Below are positions 1 to 11,921 of a DNA stretch of 64,000 nucleotides, piece by piece (position 1 is the stretch's first letter; every line of letters starts with the position of its first letter). Source of the stretch: Planococcus citri (Eukaryota; Arthropoda; Insecta; Hemiptera; Pseudococcidae); the NCBI RefSeq assembly GCF_950023065.1, contig NC_088679.1:73966001-74030000 (forward strand), written 5' to 3'. Below the pieces are notes generated by a model that worked only from the letters and a program-made list of their open reading frames with translations, was not told the origin of the DNA and ran no database searches. The position numbers and the translations under genes are program-made.

Positions 1-60
1 GGAATAGGAAATGTAGGGACCCAGGTTCGAATCCCCGTGAGGTAAGTAGGTACTAGGTAG
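1..60 (+). other. Possible tRNA-type B box (SINE tail?)
   Basis: Bases 24-34 read GGTTCGAATCC, a perfect match to the tRNA/RNA polymerase III B box. A T-stem around it is poor (two of five pairs mismatch), so this is not an intact tRNA 3' half. It could be the end of a tRNA-derived SINE cut off by the window edge, or chance. No A box can be examined because the sequence starts here. Confidence 0.2.
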
Positions 61-539
61 GTGACAGATTTTTCGTAGGAAAATTGGATAGGTAAATGCT
101 TTGGAGTTAGGTATACCTATGTAGTACATGATAATGGGGCAAAAATAATACTGAAATTGAGTTATGAATTATGATATCATTTGCTAACTAAAAATTCATT
201 TCATTAATTTTTTGTCTACCTATAGCCATAAGTATAGTAAGAATTACCTTGACATGAATAATTTTCAACTTTTTACTTAAAATTTAAAAATTACTTCAAA
301 ATGAGTAATTAAGCTAATTTTTGTACAATCGAAACATGTAATTTTTATTATCATGATTTAGTAAAAATTATTAAAACAAAATGATTTTTACTATTGGTAC
401 CTATAGCAAAATTTATTAAAATGATAATTTTTACTATATGATTACAGTAAAAATTATTGAATGGGATCTGGTACTTAATTGTAATACCAGTATTTAGTTA
501 AATTTTTTTGTAAAAATTACCCATATTTTTTTTCGTGTA

Positions 540-1190
540 ATTTAGAGGCAATTCAAATTCTTAGCATATTTTATAAGATTTAATTCTTAATTTAGAATAA
601 AAAGCAAGTTCTGAAAATTGGTTTGAAAATTTATAAATTTGAAGACAATGGAAATTCTAAAAAAAATAATATGAAAATTTGTATTTAGAGACGCTGAGAA
701 TTCCAAAAATTGATTAAAAGTTCTGTAAGTTGCAGATAATGTGAACTTGAAAATTATATGAAATAAGTATTGTAATATTTATGAAGAAGATGAGAATTCT
801 GAAAAATTGGAGGCAATGTGAATTCCAAAAATTGAGTAAACGTTTTACAATTTGTGGACAATATGAACTTGAAAATTGAATTTGAAATTTTTTAATTTAA
901 AGACAATATGAATTCTGAAAAATTATTCAAAATTTGACTATTTAGAGGCAATGTGAATTCTAAAAATTTATTGAAAACTTTATGAAATTGCAGCGATGGG
1001 GAATTCGGGAAATTGATTTGAAATTTTGTAAATTTTAAAACAATGCAAACTATGAAAAACAACTAGAAATTTCTTAATTTAGAAGCAATACAAGCTTATA
1101 AATTATTCTGAAATACTTATTGTAATTTGGAAAATATGAAAACACTGAAAAACAATTATTATTTTGAAGCAGTGAGAGTTTCAAAAATTC
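540..1190. repeat. Degenerate ~60-bp tandem repeat
   Basis: A phrase like GAGGCAATGTGAATTC followed by AAAAATTG and a run of T/A-rich sequence recurs about ten times with heavy divergence (for example near 543, 645, 695, 805, 900, 950 and 1083). It is an old, decayed tandem array with no coding capacity. Unit borders are approximate. Confidence 0.5.
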
Positions 1191-2843
1191 TCATTACTGT
1201 GACATGGTTGATTCACTTATGCACTACCTAGATGTAATAATGGTTATAGCTGCATGTAGAAAAGGCAGCTAGCTACGCACACTTTGCTGTCTAGTTTTTT
1301 TTGGAAATGGTATGAGTATTTCACATGTTGAATGGTTGGTTCAAGAAAGCCACAAGAGGCGAAGTGAGGAATCATTTTAGGAATTTTTCTGTTAGATAGG
1401 TACATGAGGGTAAGTAAGGTAGGTATTATTTACCTTAACCAAGACCATTCGTGGATTAAATACACGTTCGTCGAAACGTCGGATATTACGGTTTTATGCA
1501 ACGCGGTTTGACGTGACGTTCGCGTTGAAAAACCGAGCTAATAAAAAGTAAACTCGCTGGTATCGTTCGCGTGACTCTTTCGCCACGCCGAAAAAATAAA
1601 AGTTTAAAAAAATTACCAAACCCATTAAATCTACTTTTCGCGCGAATAAATTATGTATTTTAACGAACGAAATGAGCAGAATGAAAACAATCGATATAGT
1701 GTGTGGCCTTAGGTGGTTTTATACTCTCTTATATAAAATTTACCATTTTATTATTCCAACTTGGCTGGCTCGAAACGAGTCGAGTTAAACGAGTCGATAC
1801 AATGTATACTTAGTATAGGAGTTTGCATCAAGTTCACACAGCCGAACCACGCTATCGACATCGTTCTTCAAGTTGACATAACGCGGAATAAGGTAGGTAG
1901 TAGGTACGAGGAGTATTTGCCTCAGCATCGCCGGAGCCGAAGCTGAAGCCGGATAAACGCATCCGAGAGTAAATTAAAGTCGACAAGACAAGTAAGTCTC
2001 CTATACTAGTGGTAATACTTTGCTGAACGTCGTGTAATCAATAAAAAGAGGCGGCTAACGTGTGATTTTTTTTCACGTGTTTTTAAACCCCTCGTTTGTG
2101 TAATTCTTCTTCCCCTTCGCCTTTCGTTTAGTTGTTGAAAATCCGCTGCTTTGTTTATGAACGAACGTCGCTATTTACCGGTAAATAATGTCGCGTAAAC
2201 GAAATGAACATTTCGATGTACTTAAGTATAAGAGAAAGAGGAAGAACAGTGGCGCAGCGATGAAAATGGGAGAAAATTTAAGGATGTAGGTATTTTTTCA
2301 AGCACGCGTCGAGTGGAGCGAGGGGTGGGGTGGTCGAGGGGAAACGAAACGAATTTAAAATTTACGCCCAGGGTGTAATTTCATTTTGGCGAAATTGCTT
2401 TTTTATTTTATCAACGCTCGCTCCACTCCGGATACTCTTATATAGGATCACGTATTAGTTGCAAAGTCGCCCCCTGTGCAGGTCGAATACTCAGGCGAAG
2501 GAAGATGGCCTCTGTCCTTGTCCTTGCCCATTTTTCGCAGGGGGAGAGGGCGCAGTGGAGTCAAAACGTTCGATTGAAGGTGAATGGAGAAGCCTAAATC
2601 TAACGAAATTCGGAGAGAGATATACTTACTTATAGGTACCTATTTCGAACGAATTAGCCTTGTGAGATTCGAATTGTTTCGTAAAATGCATTTTGAATGA
2701 AAATTTCATCATCATGTTCAAGTGAAACTGTTGAAATGAAGGTATTACTAGGTATAGTAAGTAAATATAAACTTGTCTTGTTTCGAGAAATGAATTTCGG
2801 TAAAATTTATACAGATAGCGAGGAAACTGATGATTATAATAGA
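1191..2843. other. Non-coding stretch, CpG-richer from ~1440
   Basis: No convincing coding frame or repeat. From about 1440 to 2650 CpG dinucleotides are frequent and AT content falls relative to the flanking DNA, as in the blocks at 14.7-15.6, 19, 36-37.5, 49-50.6 and 57.5-59.4 kb. Such blocks may be unique, older sequence between repeats. The short open frame at 1761-1946 has no recognisable features. Confidence 0.4.
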
Positions 2844-5800
2844 ATCATTCGCGAACGACTTTTTTTTCTCGAGATTATGTATTCCTACTTTTTTTTTCTA
2901 TGTACATTATCTGTTATGAAAACAGTTGAAATTTCACTGGAAGTAATAATTAGATCGAATCAATGAATGAACTGCGAGTGTTTTTCTGTAACGAACGATG
3001 ACAATATTATTGTGATGAAAAATGTTCAGCTAATCGTTCGCAAACGATCGTGATAGGTGCATTTTAGGAAGTAAATTTTTCCAATTTTCTTTCTCGTATG
3101 TGAAACTGTATCTATGATAAAATTTCTGAGATTTTTAATTAATCTATGAAAATTGATAATTTCCAAAAGAATCGTTCGCGAACGATCAATGTTTTTCTCG
3201 AGTTTTTTGATCCATTGGGTAAAAATTAATGAGAGTGTGCTCAGTTTAAGTCGACAAACTGAAATGACTTTCATTGAAGAATGATTTCATGTATGTATTT
3301 GAACGACTTTCGAACGAATTGATTCGCGAACGAATTAGACCAGTAATAATCAAAATGTTTCTTGAAATGTATTTTTGGCGCGAATTTAGTTATTATTCGA
3401 ATGTGAATTAATTGGAAAAATTTTTCAACTAATCGTTCGCGAACGGTGAACGTAATTGAGCAAACCGTTCGCGAACGATCATGATAGGTACATTTTAGGA
3501 AGTAATTTTTTTACCCATTTTCTCGCAGGTGAAACTGTCTTCATGATGAAAATTTTTGAAACATTTAATTAATTCATGAAATTGATAATTTTTAAAAGAA
3601 TCGTTCGCGAACGATCAGTGCTTTTTCAAGATTTTTGTTTCAATGAGTAAAAAATAGACAGAATAATATAATAAAGTGTGCTCAGTTCAAGTCGACAAAT
3701 TGAAAGGGTTTCCTTTTAGGACTGAGTTCACGCATTTAAACGATTTCGAACGAATCGATTCGCGAACGATTTAGACCAGCCATAATCAAAATGTTTTTAG
3801 AAATGTATTTTTGGCGCGAATTTAGTTATTATTCGAATGTGAATTGGAAAAATTTTTCAACTAATCGTTCGCGAACGGTGAACGTAATTGAGCAAATCGT
3901 TCGCGAACGATCATGATTGGTAGGAACATTTTAGGAAGTGAATTTTTCCAACTTTCTCGCAGGTGAAACTGTCTCCATGATGAACATTATTGAAACATTT
4001 AATTAATTCATGAAATTGATAATTTTTAAAAGAATCGTTCGCGAACGATCAGTGTTTTTCTCAAGATTTTCGTTTCAATGAGCAAGAAATAGACAGAATA
4101 TAATATGGTGTGCTCAGTTCAAGTCGACAAATTGAAAGGGTTCTTCTTTAGGACTGATTTACGCATTTAAAAACGATTTCGAACGAATCGATTCGCGAAC
4201 GAATTAGACCAGTAATAATCAAAATGTTCTTAGAAATGTATTTTTGGCGCGAATTTAGTTATTATTCGAATGTGAATGAATTGGAAAACATTTTCCACTA
4301 ATCGTTCGCGAATGATGAACGTAATTGAGCAAATCGTTCGCGAACGGTCATGATAGGAACTTTTTAGGAAGTTAATTTTTCCAATTTTTTCGCAGGTGAA
4401 ACTGTGTCTCACAATTCTCCATGATGAAATTTTCAAGACATTCAATTACTCCATGAAATTGATAATTTTAAAAAAGAATCGTTCGCGAACGATCAGTATT
4501 TTTCTCAAGATTTTCGTTTCAATGAGTGAAAAATAGGCAGAATATAATAAAGTGTGCTCAGTTCAAGTCGACAAATTGAAAGGGTCTTATTTTGAGACTG
4601 ATTTTACGCATTTGGACGATTTCGAACGAATCGATTCGCGAACGAATTAGACCAGTCATAATCAAAATGTTTCTTGAAAATGTATTTTTGGCGCGAATTT
4701 AGTTATTATTCGAATGTGAATGAATTGGAAAAAATTTTCCACTAATCGTTCTCGAACGGTGAACGGAATTGAGCTAATCGTTCGCGAACGGTGAACGGAA
4801 TTGAGCAAATCGTTCGCGAACGGTTTCACAGTAACCCTACATTTCACTGAATTATTTTCGTGTTCTGGCATTTGAAATGTGTTCCCTGGTAAAACTTGTG
4901 TTGAAATTTGATCAATTCACAATTCACATGACAAGACTGGTAATTTCAAATGGAATTGTAAATCGTTCGCGAACGATCAGTGTTTATTCAAAGTTTCGAA
5001 CGAATCAGTGTAGTTTTATTCATGATATTTCGTAAGATTTATTTTCCTGGGTGGAAACTTGATTATTATTCGTAAATGTGAATAAAATGGAAAATTTCTG
5101 AATTGATCGTTCGTGAACTGAACGTGATTGATCAAATCAAATCGTTCGCAAAAGGTCATAGTAGGCACATTTTGGTTTGACAAGTAAATTTTTCCAATTT
5201 TCTCGCATATGAAACTGTCTTCACGACGAAATGTTAGAAAAATTCGATCAATCCATAAAATTGATAATTTTTAAAAGAATCGTTCGCGAACGATTGGTAT
5301 TTTTCTCCAGATTTATGGTTCAATGAGTAAAAATAGACAAACGTAATGAAAGTGTGATCAATTCAAGTCGACAAACTGCTTTCATGTAGGAATGATTTTA
5401 CACATTTGAACGATTTCGAATGAATCAATATTCAATTCGCGAACGAATTGGACCAGTCATAAGCAAAAAGAGTTGAGAAATGTACATACTTTTGGCGAAA
5501 ATAAGTGCGTATTTATCATTCATTATTATTCGCAAATGTGATGAAATGAGAAAATTTTTCAATTCGTTCGCGAACGGTGTACTAATTGAGCAAATCGTTC
5601 GCGAACTTCACTAAATTATTCTCACGTTCTAGCATGTGAAATGTGTTCTGTGGTGAAACTTTCGTGAAATTTGATCAATATTCAAAAGACTGGTCATCTT
5701 AAATGGAATTGTAAATCATTCGCGAACGATCAGTATTCATTCGAAGTTTTGAACGAATCAGTCTAGTAATATTCGCGATTATTTTTTGAGATGTGTTTTC

Positions 5801-6640
5801 GGTGGAAAATTGATTACCTATTTACTACTCTTGATTCTTAAATGTGGACGTGGACATGAACGAATTCGAATGAATCACTTTGCGAACGAATTAGTCTGGT
5901 CACATTCAAACTAATACCTACGTGAAATCATAAATGTATTTCTGACATAGATTTCATCGTTAGTCGCGAATTTGCATAACCTGAAAAATTTTTCAATTAC
6001 GAGTACCAAATTTTTTTGCAAACGATGAACGTTTTCGAGCAAATCATTCGCGAACGGTTACACCTATCAGACGTCACAATAAAACTATTTATTTATTTCT
6101 CGTGCGTGAAATGAAATGTACTTATTTCTGCTCATAAGTATGGTAAAATTTAAGTGAAATTTGAACAATCCATGATGAAAACGATCCTTTTCAAAAGAAT
6201 CGTTCGCGAATGATTCATTTTTTAACAAGTTTCACTTCGATTACGCCTAGAAAAATTGTAAAAATCTAATGATCGAGAATAAGTTTTAATTTTTATCGAC
6301 AAACTGAAATCAATTTTTTTTACGAACGATCTTCAATATTTCAAATGTGAACATTGTGAACAATTTGGAAAAATTTTCAATTAATCGTTCGCAAACGACA
6401 AACGTGATCGTGATCGATCAACTCGTTCGCGAACGATCATGTTACTCGTCATAATAACGAATCGATCTATTTTTCTCTCATTTGAAACCGAAACGTGATC
6501 TGCGGTAGGTAATTATCTGACTCGTAAGACTTTCATGACATTCCATCATTTCATGAACTAAAACTGATCATTTCAAAATAAAATCGTTCGCGAACAACCA
6601 GTATTAATTTTTAGAACGATTTTTGCAAACGATCAAGAAT
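2844..6640. repeat. Satellite of ~430-480-bp units with ATCGTTCGCGAACGAT palindromes
   Basis: The palindrome or a near copy followed by CAGTG-like sequence starts at 2844, 3171, 3600, 4034, 4478, 4962, 5279, 5715, 6199 and 6583, giving spacings of roughly 320-480 bp. Between these anchors the order is conserved: a GTGCTCAGTTCAAGTCGACA segment, a CGAACGAATCGATTCGCGAA segment, a TTTTTGGCGCGAATTTAG segment, then a pair of palindromes separated by GTGAACGTAATTGAGCAAA and ending in an ATCATGATAGG segment. The middle units (3170-4960) are most alike and the right end decays. Open frames here are by-products of the repeat. Two other loci in the window carry the same palindrome with different periods. 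Confidence 0.9.
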
Positions 6641-7803
6641 AATACCTAGTTAATTAAGATAGGTAAGAGTACCTGAAACCTAACAAATAAAACGAGTTTC
6701 ATGAACAAATTTCAATGAGTTTTTCGATTACATATCGTCGTAAAAAATCAAACTTACAATTATTAGCCTACATGAAGTACATTAATTACAAAAGATTTCA
6801 ACAACTTACGATTCTGCATTAACAAATGGAAGAATCCAGCTTCTAAAATTTAACTCGGACACCGAATACTTACGATTTTGCAGAACACAAAATATTATCT
6901 GAACCGCAACACGAATTAACCATACCTCGAGGCTCGAACACGACTTACGACTATTTCGACACTCTGGCTCCGGCAAGCCCAGCACTGCTAAGTGCTAATT
7001 TTAACAATATTTCATTTCAATACTACGACGACGTATGCAGACAAAGAATCGAATAAAACCGAGCAAGAAAAATCTAGAAATTAGAAAAGATAAGGCTCTA
7101 ACTTTATCGCCTCGGCGAGCCTACGAGTCGCGTCAAATTCTGGGAATTCGAGTTTTATTACCACGTCACAGGTTCTTCGAACAAAACCAACCCTACCAAA
7201 GGAAAAGATAGAGATAAAAACATAATGCACTCGAATTACGCAGTTGAAACTTGAAAATGTTGAAATGCGAAATATTGCATGTACAACCAACGACTTTTTT
7301 CAATAAAAATAATTTCTCACTTGCCCAGGTCCCTCTCCCCCTCCCTTAACAACGATGATCAATATTTTACTCCATCAGATGGGAGAAACATTACTCGTTT
7401 GAGTCTATTTGAGTCGTTTGATGATTTCACATGACAATTAATTTCAAGAATAGCTTATCAATTCTCCAACACCTTCATGAAATAAATTGCTGAACAAGTA
7501 AAAAAAAAATATACTTATGATCGAATTTTCTCAAAGGCGAAGCTTTCTATTCAGTCTTGGTTTGGAGATTGAAGAATCACAAGATTTTCGAACGATCAAT
7601 AATAATAGTTTTAGTTCATTTGTCACGAATTCGAAATTTTTGCAGATTATCGATCGAATTGCAATAATTTTCAATCCTCTCCCCCCCCCCTCACCTCTAA
7701 AAGATGAGTAAGAATTGGTAAATTTTCAAACTTTCCAACGATTTTTGAAAAAAATGACCAAGGCGAACTTCACGTGCGGTATACCTTGAAGACATTTTCA
7801 CCT
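6641..7803. other. Non-coding stretch with C10 run
   Basis: AT-rich sequence without recognisable genes. A run of ten C lies at 7681-7690. Short frames at 7081-7290 and 7517-7711 show no domain or signal. Confidence 0.4.
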
Positions 7804-8384
7804 AAAGGGTATTCCTGGTTAAGATAGGTGAAATGGCCCTAATCCCAGATTTGGAAAATCATGATGGATTATTGTTGGGTACCTCCAATAAAAATTTTCG
7901 AGCGGAATTTCCGCCCCCCAACCCACCCCCCTTGGTAAATATAACCAAAAAACGCGTTTTTTGCGCGAAAAATTCGGTATCCATGAGTGGTGGGGATAAA
8001 ATTCTGGTACCACGCGGAATGTGTAGGGAAAGCCTGGACCTTTCAACACGATTTTTTTCAAAAATTTTTATCGTAGTGGTGGGGGTAAAATTGACAAAAG
8101 AAAACTTTGAAGCGCCACAGCTCCGAACTGAAGGGTGCTACACAAAAACTGTTTTCGCCAAAATGTGTCTTTTTACAAGTACTTTCTTCCTACTAATCCA
8201 TGAAATTGAAATTTTGTCTGCAAAAGGCTCATATTTGCAAAAAACCCTGAAAAATACGCGGTTTTCACGTTTTTTTGCAAAATTATGCGAAATATGCGAA
8301 AAATGAATAGAACAAAAAATGTTGAGCGTCGAATTTCACCCTAGAAAACGTGTTCATAAGGTTGTCAAAACGCTCATCTACTGA
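7804..8384 (+). repeat. Left arm of fold-back element 1
   Basis: Inverted counterpart of 9969-10551. It starts AAAGGGTATTCC and ends near CGCTCATCTACTGA. The few differences visible by eye indicate recent origin or ongoing gene conversion between arms. Confidence 0.9.
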
Positions 8385-8449
8385 GCTAAGCGCGCGCACA
8401 CATATCAGATCTTTGCAGCATGTCACATTGGTCATGTCGCTACATAGTA

Positions 8450-9180
8450 TGGGGCGAAAAATCGCTACTGCAAACTTGTCAAAAATTCCTACTTTTGCCA
8501 AAATTATCAAAAAAGTCACTTTTTGGTGAAATAAAAAAACTCTAACTTCTATCGACATTATCAAAAAAGCACTGTTTTTGGTCATAATTGTCGAAAAATA
8601 CGTTTTCTTCTGAATGACATTACCAAAAAATCCTAATATTTTTTGTAAAAAATGAACAAAAAGACCTGTTGTTGTCCAAAATTTCAAAATTCCAATTTTT
8701 TTCCATAATTATCAAAAAATCGTGACTTTTTGTAAAAATTGTCAAGAAAGTACATGTTTTATGCCAAAATTGTTGAAAAAAAATACCTTTTTTTGACATT
8801 ATTAAGAAAGTCCTAATATTTTTGCAGAAATGACCAAAAAACTTTGTTAGTAGCCAAAATTTCAAATTTTCCTTCTTTTGCCAAAATGATCCTAAGAAGT
8901 CAGTGCTATGTTTTTGCCAGAATTGTCTGCAAAGTTCTGTTCTTGCCTAAATTGTCAAAAAAATCTCGTTTGCGTCAGAATCGTAAATAAGTTCCTTTTT
9001 TGTCAGAATTATTAAAAAAAACTCCCAACTTTTGTAAAAATTGCCAAAAGAAAACTCCTGCTTTTGCCGAAATGTTCAAAAAATCTTGTTGCCTAAATTG
9101 GCAAGAATTCTTGATTTTCCCAAAATTATCCTAAAAAAATCCTGTTTTTTGCCAAATCATTGTCAAAATTTAATTTTTTT
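8450..9180 (+). repeat. Degenerate ~35-40-bp repeat in the spacer of element 1
   Basis: The phrase TTTTTGCCAAAATTGTCAAA followed by AAAGTCCTG or TCTCG is repeated with strong drift some eighteen times. The same repeat occurs in reverse complement at 16540-17330 and 61440-62110. No coding function is apparent. Confidence 0.6.
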
Positions 9181-9968
9181 CTAGTTATTTTAAAATAAAT
9201 AGGTAAACTACATGCCTAGGTGTTGCAAAAAAAAACTTTTTCCATTTTTAAAATCAATATTTTGTAATTTTATATTTCTTCTCTTGATTTTCTTTTCTAT
9301 TCATTTTTTCTAGTTCTCTTTAAAAATAGAAAAATTCTGACCCGAAAAAAATATTCAATTATACTTGTAAATAAAATGATAGGTACCTATGTTTATCACA
9401 TCAATCTATGGGTAAGATACACAACGTATATTTTTTTTTCAGGATATGTAGTATGGGTAAAGGATCTTCAAAAATGCTAAAAAATTGATTTTTCAAACGA
9501 TTTGTCCCTCATGATGGGCCAATTTTGGTTGAAAATTGTTTTCCTCTCATTATCAAGCCTGGATTAAGTTTGTCAATTTTTTTATGGTTTGTAATAGTTA
9601 CCCCTTGATTTTAGGACATCAATCTGATTTTGAACCAATCCATTTTAGATGACCTTTTAGTACAATTTTGGGATTTTTTTCAAAGTTTTTGAATTTTGGT
9701 AAGATCGAAATTTGTACTCGTATTTTCTGCAAATACTGATTTTGAGTTAGATTTCTGAACAATTTTTGGTTAATTTGCCCATTCTTGGTAACTTTTTGTA
9801 AGTTTGACTTGCGATATTTTCATTTTTACGGATTTTTTTGACCAAGCATTGTAGAAACGAGTTTGAAATGAGAAGACTGTGAAAATTATAACCGAATCGC
9901 TCTTTCCTCAATTTGAATTTTTTTTGGTATTTTTTTATTCACAGAGCTCATGATTACAATCAAAGCTA

Positions 9969-10551
9969 ACTTCAGTAGATGAGCGTTTTGACAACCTCAT
10001 GAACACGTTTTCTAGGGTGAAATTCGACGCTCAACATTTTTTATTCTATTCATTTTTCGCATATTTCGCATAATTTTGCAAAAAAACGTGAAAACCGCGT
10101 ATTTTTCAGGGTTTTTTGCAAATATGAGCCTTTTGCAGACAAAATTTCAATTTCATGGATTAGTAGGAAGAAAGTACTTGTAAAAAGACACATTTTGGCG
10201 AAAACAGTTTTTGTGTAGCACCCTTCAGTTCGGAGCTGTGGCGCTTCAAAGTTTTCTTTTGTCAATTTTACCCCCACCACTACGATAAAAATTTTTGAAA
10301 AAAATCGTGTTGAAAGGTCCAGGCTTTCCCTACACATTCCGCGTGGTACCAGAATTTTATCCCCACCACTCATGGATACCGAATTTTTCGCGCAAAAAAC
10401 GCGTTTTTTGGCTATACTGACCAAGGGGGGTGGGTTGGGGGCGGAAATTCCGCTCGAAAATTTTTATTGGAGGTACCCAACAATAATCCATCATGATTTT
10501 CCAAATCTGAGATTAGGGCCATTTCACCTATCTTAACCGGGAATACCCTTT
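9969..10551 (-). repeat. Right arm of fold-back element 1
   Basis: Reverse complement of 7804-8384, ending GGAATACCCTTT. The open frame on the minus strand (10050-10424) is the mirror of the one in the left arm. Confidence 0.9.
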
Positions 10552-11921
10552 GTCATCCTGAACCCGACTCGAATAAGATTCATCTTCTATACCGTCCATA
10601 AGCATAAATAAAGGTAGAGATAAAAAAATGTCACAAAAGTCGCTTCGCCGAATATTTCACCTTTCACTTTACCAGGTACTTATTACTAATGCGTTTCACA
10701 TACACATGAAATATATTATAATAGACCTTACGCTTTTCGTTTTCGTACCTACCTATAACTATGCTAAATTTCAAAATTCAGATACATAGATAGATACGAG
10801 TATACGAAATGAGCTGTCCGATATGCCAGCTGTCGAAAATAATAAATATTTCAACAAATTAGGTACCAGAAATTAAATATTCACGTTGAGCGTGTTACCT
10901 TATTTGTAGTATGAGTACGTATGTCAAATAACATTTACACGACAATCTTGGTTATTTAATACTTCTACGTCCAGCAGGTTATTCTGACCCATATTTCAAC
11001 AAAAGTTTCTCATTCACTATAAAGTTACACAGAACACACTTACTCGTATAATAATAAGCAAAGCAGACAGTCAGACACCCTTCATTCTGTGGACGTGAAA
11101 ATTCGAGTCGAATAATTTGTCGACTTTTCTTATTCGCTATGTAGACAAGACATTAAAAAAGAAGCTCGAAATTTTCCATACCTAACAATTTGTTCTGTTG
11201 GCACATTTTTCCCAACGAAATTAGGTCAATTATTTAAAATGACGTACTTATACCTAGTTTTTTCAATTCTTGACAAGGTAATATTTGAGGAGGGGGAGTA
11301 TGCTTCAAAAACTTCGTTCGTAAAATTTTAACAGGGCTAATTGATTTTTTTCGAGTTTTGGGGATTTTCAAAAAAATGTAACTTCATTATTTTCTTATCA
11401 AATATGACCAAAGTTATCCTCGAGGCTCGAATCAAAATCAAATCTCTCCTTTTTCAACAATTTTGGACCTTTTAGCAAGGAAAACATCGAGAAAAATAGA
11501 ATAAATCTGTAGGATAGTGAATAACCGTATTTTCAAGAATCTTCCTGAATCGCCAAGCAATGTTGATTGTTGGTTTATTTCTGCATATAAAGCACCCTTC
11601 GAATATACCAAAACTACCAAAAGCTCCAAAAACTTGACCAAAAACAATTTTTTGTAAATTTATCGTTTTTGCATAACTACTCGTAGTTAGAATCATTTTA
11701 AATAGCCTATTTTCACATAAAAATTTCCTTACTCTATCAAAACAATAATGGCCTTATTACAAAAAGGCAATCAAATTTTGAAAAAATCGAACAGAATGAT
11801 ACAGTCTCTAGAGAAAAATCAAAAAATTTCCATTTTTGGCATTTGGTTCAAAGTTTCTTGAAAAGCCACCCTTTTTCTGAAAAAAATCCTCTTTGGTTCT
11901 CCAAACAATATTGACCCTGTT
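10552..11921. other. Non-coding stretch
   Basis: AT-rich, with simple TACCTA tracts. Overlapping minus-strand frames near 11438-11696 show no domain, signal or repeat. Nothing else is recognisable. Confidence 0.4.

Larger units (their letters stand above)
7804..10551. mobile_element. Fold-back element with ~580-bp inverted arms
   Basis: The first ~580 bases (7804-8384) are repeated as a near-perfect reverse complement at 9969-10551. The outer ends read AAAGGGTATTCC and GGAATACCCTTT. The arms are similar enough that a 119-residue frame in the left arm (about 7950-8306, plus strand) reappears unchanged in the right arm (10050 to about 10406, minus strand); this mirrors the arm symmetry and is not evidence for a gene. 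The spacer (8385-9968) holds no transposase, so the element is non-autonomous. No clear target duplication is visible: TAAA precedes the left end and TTTG follows the right. The arms share the phrase GAAGCGCCACAGCTCCG with the fold-back at 32977-34205. Confidence 0.9.

Noticed and set aside
7833..8306. 157-residue open frame with an identical partner at 10050-10424
   Set aside because: The two frames are mirror images within the inverted arms of one element; identity reflects DNA symmetry and no domain or codon signal is present.
7804..10551. Target site duplication for fold-back element 1
   Set aside because: TAAA on the left and TTTG on the right do not match; the exact element ends are therefore uncertain.
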